Part shown: piece by piece, positions 55,981 through 64,000 of the stretch
Numbering within the stretch: position 1 is the first letter of the stretch
Layout: the number at the start of each line of letters is the position of its first letter
The notes under the pieces: model-generated
Databases searched by the model: none
What the model was told of the DNA's origin: nothing
The model's input: only the letters and a program-made list of their open reading frames with translations
Translations under genes and position numbers: made by a program
Assembly (NCBI GenBank): GCA_029202845.1
Contig: CP119315.1
Location: 2,139,001 to 2,203,000, forward strand
Length of the DNA: 64,000 nucleotides
Direction of reading: 5' to 3'
Source of the DNA: Candidatus Sphingomonas colombiensis
GTDB lineage: Bacteria > Pseudomonadota > Alphaproteobacteria > Sphingomonadales > Sphingomonadaceae

Positions 55981-56877
55981 TCACAGGTTGAAGCCGCGAA
56001 CGACGCGGACCTCATGGTCCGCCACATCCACCAGCGCCACCGGCACATCGTCCAGCAGTGCCAGATGCATGCCATCGTCGACAGCAATCCCGGCCAGAAC
56101 GCGCCCCTGACGGAGCGCCCCTGCCTGGTCGGGAGAGAGGGAGAGAGCCGGGATGTCGTCCAGCGCCGCCCTCAATGGCAGGAGAGGTTGTTCAAGCGTG
56201 CGGCCATTAGCGAGTTCGGCCAATTTGTCCAGCGATATCGCGTGCGACAGGTCGAACGGGCCGGCCTTGATACGCCTTAGATAGGTGACATGACCCACCG
56301 TTCCAAGCGCTTGCGCGATATCGCGGGCGAGGCTGCGGATATAGGTGCCCTTCGATACATGCGCGGTGAGCGTTATCTCGTCGAGCGCGGTGTCCGGGGC
56401 GGGCGCGGAATGGGGCGTCAGCGCGTGGATCGTCACGTCGCGGCTTTTCAGCACCACCTCTTCGCCGGCGCGGGCGAGATCATAGGCGCGGGCGCCGTCC
56501 ACCTTCAGCGCGGAATAGGCGGGGGGCACCTGCGCGATCGGGCCGGTGAAACGCGCCAGCACCTCGATCAGCGCGGCGCCCGTCGGGCGAACCTCGCTCG
56601 TCGCGATCACCGGGCCTTCGCTGTCCAGCGTGTCGGTCTCCTCGCCGAAGCGGATCGTGAAATCGTAGATCTTCTCGCTGTCGAGCATCCGCCCGGCAAG
56701 CTTGGTCGCCTCGCCCAATGCGATCGGCAGCACCCCGGTCGCCAGCGGATCGAGCGTCCCGCCATGCCCCACCTTGGCCTTGCCATAGCCGCCACTGCGC
56801 AGCGCCCGTTTGACCGCGCTCACCGCCTGCGTCGATCCTAGCCCGAGCGGCTTGTCGAGGATCAGCCAGCCGTTCAT
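55981..56877 (-). CDS. truB: tRNA pseudouridine-55 synthase
   Basis: A 298-residue enzyme forming pseudouridine 55 in tRNA. GWLILDKPLGLGSTQAV opens the domain; GHGGTLDPLATGVLPIALG contains the catalytic Asp; a C-terminal PUA-like part follows. ATG 56877 overlaps the upstream protease stop as ATGA. Between rpsO and a site-2 protease gene. Confidence 0.97.
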   Translation of the reverse strand: MNGWLILDKPLGLGSTQAVSAVKRALRSGGYGKAKVGHGGTLDPLATGVLPIALGEATKLAGRMLDSEKIYDFTIRFGEETDTLDSEGPVIATSEVRPTGAALIEVLARFTGPIAQVPPAYSALKVDGARAYDLARAGEEVVLKSRDVTIHALTPHSAPAPDTALDEITLTAHVSKGTYIRSLARDIAQALGTVGHVTYLRRIKAGPFDLSHAISLDKLAELANGRTLEQPLLPLRAALDDIPALSLSPDQAGALRQGRVLAGIAVDDGMHLALLDDVPVALVDVADHEVRVVRGFNL

Positions 56878-57566
56878 GCGAACAGCGCCGCGAGGTTGAG
56901 ATAGGCGCGCATCAGCGTCTCCACCGGCGGCCCCACGATATGCTGGACGATGCTGGCGCTCGGAAACACCATCGGCACCACCACCAGCAGCACGATCAAC
57001 AGCGGAAAGCCGAACCGCCCCAGCTTCGCCCACTGCCAGGCGAGGGGGCGGGGGAGGATGCCTTCCACGACGTGGCCGCCGTCGAACGGCGGGATCGGCA
57101 GCAGGTTGAACACCGCGAGGAAGATGTTGATCATCAGGAAGTTGCGCAGGTTGTCCCACGCGAACCCTGCCACGCCTTGTGGCTGGCCTTCGCCGAGCGC
57201 ATGCCCTGCGACGATACCGATCGCCACCGCCGCGACGCCCGCCAGCAGCAGATTCATCGCCGGCCCGGCGAGCGCGACCGCCACCATCCCCCAGCGCGGG
57301 TTGCGCAGCCGCTCCGCGCGCACCGGCACCGGCTTGGCCCAGCCGAATATCGGCGCCTTGGCGATGGCGAGGATCAGTGGCAGCGCGACCGTGCCGATCG
57401 GGTCGACATGGCGCAGTGGGTTGAAGCTCAGCCGGCGCTGCTCATGCGCGGTGGGGTCGCCCAGCACGCGCGCCATCAGCCCGTGCGCCACTTCGTGAAA
57501 CACGATCGCGATCACGAGCGGGATGATCAACACCGCTGCGGCATAGAAGACGTTATCGGGGTTCAT
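56874..57566 (-). CDS. Site-2 protease family (M50B) protein
   Basis: A 230-residue membrane metalloprotease with five or so membrane segments. Zinc motif IVFHEVAHGL (His24, Glu25, His28) in the first helix and NLLPIPPFDGGHVVEG (third ligand Asp) in the fourth. The group without PDZ domain (YwhC/Rv1417-like). Coupled to truB. The substrate is unknown; this is not an RseP with PDZ domains. Confidence 0.9.
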   Translation of the reverse strand: MNPDNVFYAAAVLIIPLVIAIVFHEVAHGLMARVLGDPTAHEQRRLSFNPLRHVDPIGTVALPLILAIAKAPIFGWAKPVPVRAERLRNPRWGMVAVALAGPAMNLLLAGVAAVAIGIVAGHALGEGQPQGVAGFAWDNLRNFLMINIFLAVFNLLPIPPFDGGHVVEGILPRPLAWQWAKLGRFGFPLLIVLLVVVPMVFPSASIVQHIVGPPVETLMRAYLNLAALFA

Positions 57567-57654
57567 GACGCGTGATCTAGGGATGAACGCCGCGGATGAA
57601 TAGGCGCGCGGGTGGAAGATTGTCCCCGGCCTATCGGGAGCCTGAACCGAAAGG

Positions 57655-58242
57655 TCAGCCGCTCGCCTCGGCCAGCGCGGCCGTGAAGTGGCGGCGACAT
57701 AGCGCGACATAGCGATCGTTGCCGCCGATCTCGGTCTGGCGACCCTCCGCCACCGCGCGCCCGTCTGCATCGACGCGCAGGTTCATCGTCGCCTTGCGCC
57801 CGCATTCGCAGACCGATTTGATCTCGATCAGCGCATCGGCCAGCGCCAGCAGCCGGGCCGATCCCTCGAACAGCGCACCACGGAAATCGGTGCGCAAGCC
57901 GTAAGCCAGTACGGGAATATCATGCGCGTCGGCCACGCAGGCGAGCTGATCGACCTGTGCGGCGGTCAGGAATTGCGCTTCGTCGACCAGCACGCAGGCG
58001 ATAGGCCCGCTGGCGTGGCGCTCCAGCACCATGGCGGCAATATCGGTCGCGCGGTCGAACATCGTCGCGGCGGCGGCAAGGCCGATCCGCGAGGTGATCG
58101 TGCCCGCCGCGAAGCGATCGTCCACCGCGGCGGTGAACAGCATCGTCGCCATGCCGCGCTCGCGATAGTTGAAATCGGCCTGCAGCAGCGTGGTCGATTT
58201 CCCCGCGTTCATCGAGGCATAGTAGAAATACAGCTTTGCCAT
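57655..58242 (-). CDS. tdk: Thymidine kinase
   Basis: A 195-residue type II kinase that phosphorylates thymidine in salvage. P-loop YASMNAGKST (8-17), VLVDEAQFLT, and the zinc-lasso Cys pair CECG with a further Cys near the C-terminus (LCRRH). Located between rbfA and the site-2 protease gene in the nusA-pnp operon, an unusual site. Confidence 0.95.
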   Translation of the reverse strand: MAKLYFYYASMNAGKSTTLLQADFNYRERGMATMLFTAAVDDRFAAGTITSRIGLAAAATMFDRATDIAAMVLERHASGPIACVLVDEAQFLTAAQVDQLACVADAHDIPVLAYGLRTDFRGALFEGSARLLALADALIEIKSVCECGRKATMNLRVDADGRAVAEGRQTEIGGNDRYVALCRRHFTAALAEASG

Positions 58243-58263
58243 CGCCCGCGCCCTCCGGCGTGT

Positions 58264-58644
58264 TCAGTCGAGATCCCGCGCGACGCCGGGCGCACGTAGC
58301 AGCGCGTCGATATGGCTGCCCTCGTCGAAGCTTTCGTCGCTGAGGAACTTCAGCTTGGCGGCATATTTCAGGTTGATGCGCCGCGCGACCTCGCGCTGGA
58401 GAAAGGCGGTGTTCGTCCGGAGTGCCTTTAGCACGGCCTCCTCGTCACGCCCGAGCAGCGGTTTCACGAACACGGTGGCGTGGCGCAGATCGGGTGACAT
58501 GCGCACTTCGGTCACCGAGACGAGGTGGCTCGCCAGCGTGTCGTCATGCACGTCGCCACGCTGCAACACCTCCGACAGGACGTGACGCACCTGTTCGCCG
58601 ACGCGGAGCGTGCGGACGGATTTTTCCTGCGGTTCTTTTTGCAT
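58264..58644 (-). CDS. rbfA: Ribosome-binding factor A
   Basis: A 126-residue KH-fold factor for late 30S maturation and cold adaptation. SVRTLRVGEQVRHVLSEVLQ, EVRMSPDLRHATVFVKPL and the C-terminal helix ending are typical. ATG 58644 gives the usual N-terminus; the frame extends 9 codons further upstream. Follows infB by 72 nt. Confidence 0.96.
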   Translation of the reverse strand: MQKEPQEKSVRTLRVGEQVRHVLSEVLQRGDVHDDTLASHLVSVTEVRMSPDLRHATVFVKPLLGRDEEAVLKALRTNTAFLQREVARRINLKYAAKLKFLSDESFDEGSHIDALLRAPGVARDLD

Positions 58645-58716
58645 CGCTGGACCTTCAACGGGGACGGCCACTTGCCGGGGCGGCGAACCGCGCCGGCAAG
58701 TGGACCGTTCCGAACC

Positions 58717-61541
<2,825 letters not shown>

Positions 61542-61545
<4 letters not shown>

Positions 61546-62273
61546 TCAAATTCCTCGTGCGTCGTCACGGCCGGTTGCCCGGAAGGTCCGGGCGTCGATG
61601 CGCCTTGCGAGGCCGTTTCGCAAGGCACCGGGTTCAGTTCAGGGCCGATAAAGTGCAGCCAGCGATCGAGCGCTTCGCCCAGTCGCGCGGCCGCCAGGCG
61701 GTCGGTGACGCCGATATGTACCACGTTCTCGCGGCCCAGCGCCATCGACAATATGGGGCGTTCGAGCGGAAGCGCCAGCCCCTTGAGGTCGCTGCCCTCG
61801 CGATCCGAGCCGACACGCCACGCCTGCGCGAGCTTTCCGCGACCGTCGGCCGCGGCGTCTGCCGCGTGATAGAGCGCGTGAAGCTGCCCGCCGCGCGCGG
61901 CGGCGATGATCCGTTCGGAGCCGGTCAGCAGCGTTCCCGCACGCGATTCGAGCCCTAGCCGATCGAGCGCATTGCGCTCCAGCGCGGCGGCGATCAGCGC
62001 GGGCAGGTCATCGGGAATCGTGAAATCACTGGTCTTGAACGCGCGCGCCAGCGCGCCGCGCAGCTTGCCCTTCGGCCCCGCCGCGGCGGCGAGTTCCGCC
62101 TGCGTGACGCCGATCCAGGCGCCGCGTCCCGGCGCCTTGGCGCGGACATCGGGCAGCACCCGTCCATCCGGCCCGAGCGCGAGGCGCACGAGCGTGTCGC
62201 GCGCCGCGTGCTCGCGGCCGAGGATGCAGGTCCGGGTAGGCTCCGCTAGTTTCTCATTGCGAGGGTTCCGCAT
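61542..62273 (-). CDS. YlxR/L7Ae-like RNA-binding protein
   Basis: A 243-residue protein joining a YlxR (DUF448) domain and an L7Ae-like domain. TRTCILGREHAARDTLVRLA and the AKAPGRGAWIGV segment are the YlxR core; from about 105 follows the L7Ae-like RNA-binding fold. Its reading frame starts 20 nt inside the preceding tautomerase gene. In most genomes ylxR directly follows nusA. Confidence 0.9.
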
Positions 62274-62490
62274 GAGCGTCTCCCTCAGGCTGGCGGGCGG
62301 GGGCGTCGCGATCGGCGATCAGGATGCCGGCGCTGGCGTAGTTTTCGGTCGACACTTCCTCGATCACGATCTGCACCGCGGCCGGGTTCTTGCCCAGCCG
62401 CGAGACGAGCGAAGCGGTGACGTCGGCCACCAGCCCCGCCTTCTGCTCCTTGGTCACGGAGCCTGCCAATCGGATCGAGACGAACGGCAT
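62254..62490 (-). CDS. Tautomerase family protein
   Basis: A 78-residue 4-oxalocrotonate tautomerase-like protein: MPFVSIRLAGSVTKEQKAGLV begins with Pro2, the catalytic base. VQIVIEEVSTENYASAGI fits the second strand. Its last codons (a disordered tail PARQPEGDAHAEPSQ) overlap the start of ylxR by 20 nt, and its ATG overlaps the nusA stop by one base. Substrate unknown; inserted in the nusA-ylxR junction. Confidence 0.85.
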   Translation of the reverse strand: MPFVSIRLAGSVTKEQKAGLVADVTASLVSRLGKNPAAVQIVIEEVSTENYASAGILIADRDAPARQPEGDAHAEPSQ

Positions 62491-64000
62491 CAGGCTTCCG
62501 AGGCCTCCGTCGCTTCGCCGTCATCATTGCCGGCGGCGGCGTCTTCATCCTCGAACCAATGCGCGCGGGCGGCCATGATGATCTCATTGCCCTGCTCGTC
62601 GGACAGCGCATATTCGGCGAGCACGCCGCCCTTATGCTCCGGCTTGCGCGGTGCATCGTCGTTGCGGCGGCGCGGCTCCTGGCGCTTCTTCTCGACCAGT
62701 TCGTCGGTCGCGAGATCGGCCAGATCGTCGAGCGTCTTGATCCCGGCCTTGCCGAGCGTGACCAGCATCGCTTCGGTCATATAAGGCAGTTCGGCCAGCG
62801 CATCCTCGACGCCCAGCGCGCGGCGTTCGTCGCGTGCGGCGGCCTCGCGGCGCTCCAGCGCTTCCTGCGCGCGGCTCTGCAGTTCCTGCGCGAGATCCTC
62901 GTCGAAACCTTCGATCCCCGCCAGTTCGTCCAGCTCGACGTAGGCGACTTCCTCCAGCTCGCCGAAGCCTTCGGCGACCAGCAGCTGGGCCAGCGTCTCG
63001 TCCACGTCCAGTTCGTTCTGGAACAGTTCGGAGTTGCGGACGAATTCCTGCTGACGCTTCTCGCTCGCGTCGGTTTCGGTCAGGATGTCGATCGCCTTGG
63101 CGGTGAGCTGCGAGGCGAGTCGCACGTTCTGGCCGCGACGGCCGATCGCCAGCGAAAGCTGATCGTCGGGCACCACCACTTCGATGCGATCTTCTTCCTC
63201 GTCGATCACCACGCGGCTGACGTTCGCCGGCTGGAGCGCGTTGACGACGAAGGTCGCGGTGTCGGGCGACCAGGGGATGATGTCGATCTTCTCGCCCTGC
63301 ATTTCCTGCACGACGGCCTGGACGCGGCTGCCCTTCATGCCGACGCAGGCGCCGACCGGATCGATGCTCGAATCATGCGAGATCACGCCGATCTTGGCGC
63401 GGCTGCCCGGATCGCGGGCGGCGGCCTTGATCTCGATGATGCCGTCGTAGATTTCCGGCACTTCCTGCGCGAACAGCTTCTTCATGAAATCGGGATGCGC
63501 GCGGGAAAGGAAGATCTGCGGCCCGCGATTTTCGCGCACCACCTTCAGGATCAGGCTGCGGATACGATCGTTGACGCGCACCACTTCGCGCGGGATCTGC
63601 GCGTCGCGGCGGATCACGCCCTCGGCGCGGCCGAGATCGACTACGACATGGCCGAATTCGACGCGCTTGACGACGCCGGTGATGATCTCGCCGGCGCGAT
63701 CCTTGAATTCCTCGAACTGGCGCTCGCGCTCCGCGTCACGCACCTTCTGGAAGATGGTCTGCTTCGCGGCCTGCGCCTGGATGCGGCCGAATTCGATCGG
63801 GGGCAGGGGATCGACGAGGAAGTCGCCCACCACAGCGCCGGCCTGAAGCTTCTGCGCGCCCTTCAGGTCGACCTGCTTGTAGATATCGTCGACCAGCTCA
63901 ACCACCTCGACGACGCGCCACAGGCGCAGATCGCCGTTGCTCGCATCGAGCTTGGCGCGAATGTCCATTTCCTGGCCATAACGGGTGCGCGCGGCACGCT
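62490..64000 (-). CDS. nusA: Transcription termination/antitermination factor NusA, 5' end missing
   Basis: The gene runs off the right edge: the frame continues past the Met at 63968 with residues RAARTRYGQE, the usual middle of the NusA N-terminal domain, so only about 40 residues are missing. Seen: rest of the N-terminal domain, S1 (EIITGVVKRVEFGHVVVDLG), KH1 (SSIDPVGACVGMKGSRVQAV), KH2 (VPDDQLSLAIGRRGQNVRLA), and an acidic C-terminal repeat with helix-hairpin-helix. The first gene in view of the operon. Confidence 0.97.
   Translation of the reverse strand, partial: RAARTRYGQEMDIRAKLDASNGDLRLWRVVEVVELVDDIYKQVDLKGAQKLQAGAVVGDFLVDPLPPIEFGRIQAQAAKQTIFQKVRDAERERQFEEFKDRAGEIITGVVKRVEFGHVVVDLGRAEGVIRRDAQIPREVVRVNDRIRSLILKVVRENRGPQIFLSRAHPDFMKKLFAQEVPEIYDGIIEIKAAARDPGSRAKIGVISHDSSIDPVGACVGMKGSRVQAVVQEMQGEKIDIIPWSPDTATFVVNALQPANVSRVVIDEEEDRIEVVVPDDQLSLAIGRRGQNVRLASQLTAKAIDILTETDASEKRQQEFVRNSELFQNELDVDETLAQLLVAEGFGELEEVAYVELDELAGIEGFDEDLAQELQSRAQEALERREAAARDERRALGVEDALAELPYMTEAMLVTLGKAGIKTLDDLADLATDELVEKKRQEPRRRNDDAPRKPEHKGGVLAEYALSDEQGNEIIMAARAHWFEDEDAAAGNDDGEATEASEA

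Overview
The window is a GC-rich stretch of an alphaproteobacterial chromosome, most likely from Sphingomonadales. This is inferred from gene content and order: a membrane-anchored CycM-type cytochrome c divergent from prephenate dehydratase, serC-serA-hisZ-purA in a row, rplY-pth-ychF, DUF2093, pyruvate phosphate dikinase, and a large Caulobacter/Sphingomonas-style TonB-dependent receptor. Species was not determined. About 60 protein genes are supported. I saw no tRNA or rRNA gene, insertion sequence, prophage or CRISPR array.

Layout. 1-10.7 kb: the 3' end of apt, a small Tyr/Gly-rich lipoprotein, then a mostly minus-strand block (nucleotidyltransferase, MaoC hydratase, phosphodiesterase lipoprotein). 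Next come a divergent pair under a mer-type operator (glutaredoxin-MauE fusion and a MerR-family regulator) and the rplY-pth-ychF group, which is interrupted by a TIGR02466-type oxygenase and a repeat-rich lipoprotein. A TraB/GumN lipoprotein closes the block. 10.8-17.6 kb: glyQ-glyS-ppdK and a DUF1214/DUF1254 pair. 17.6-22.7 kb: acetyltransferase, pheA, cycM, LOG-family hydrolase, extensin-like protein, sterol desaturase-type oxygenase. 22.8-28.3 kb: serC (with a structured leader), serA, hisZ, purA. 28.3-33.9 kb: small secreted protein, then aroC, acetyltransferase, fabI, YihY/BrkB, DnaJ-type co-chaperone and an HhH protein on the minus strand. 34-37.7 kb: purD, then xseA on the other strand with its start codon overlapping that of purD, followed by a DUF2093 protein and an M23 peptidase.

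37.8-48.3 kb is the accessory part and the most interesting region. It holds a 1055-residue TonB-dependent receptor followed by a TPR-sulfotransferase broken by two +1 frameshifts, a 91-residue secreted Cys-containing protein, two paralogous sulfotransferase-like proteins, a TPR protein fused to an aspartyl/asparaginyl beta-hydroxylase domain, and a TauD/SyrP-like 2-oxoglutarate oxygenase. I read it as a candidate surface uptake plus hydroxylation/sulfation system of unknown substrate.

48.3-64 kb: clpB, an aldolase/adducin protein and a methyltransferase, then the long minus-strand translation operon nusA-(tautomerase)-ylxR-infB-rbfA-tdk-(site-2 protease)-truB-rpsO-pnp. It ends in a strong terminator at 53.1 kb. 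nusA is cut by the right edge of the window, apt by the left edge. Many neighbouring genes overlap by 4 nt (ATGA or GTGA), which points to translational coupling.
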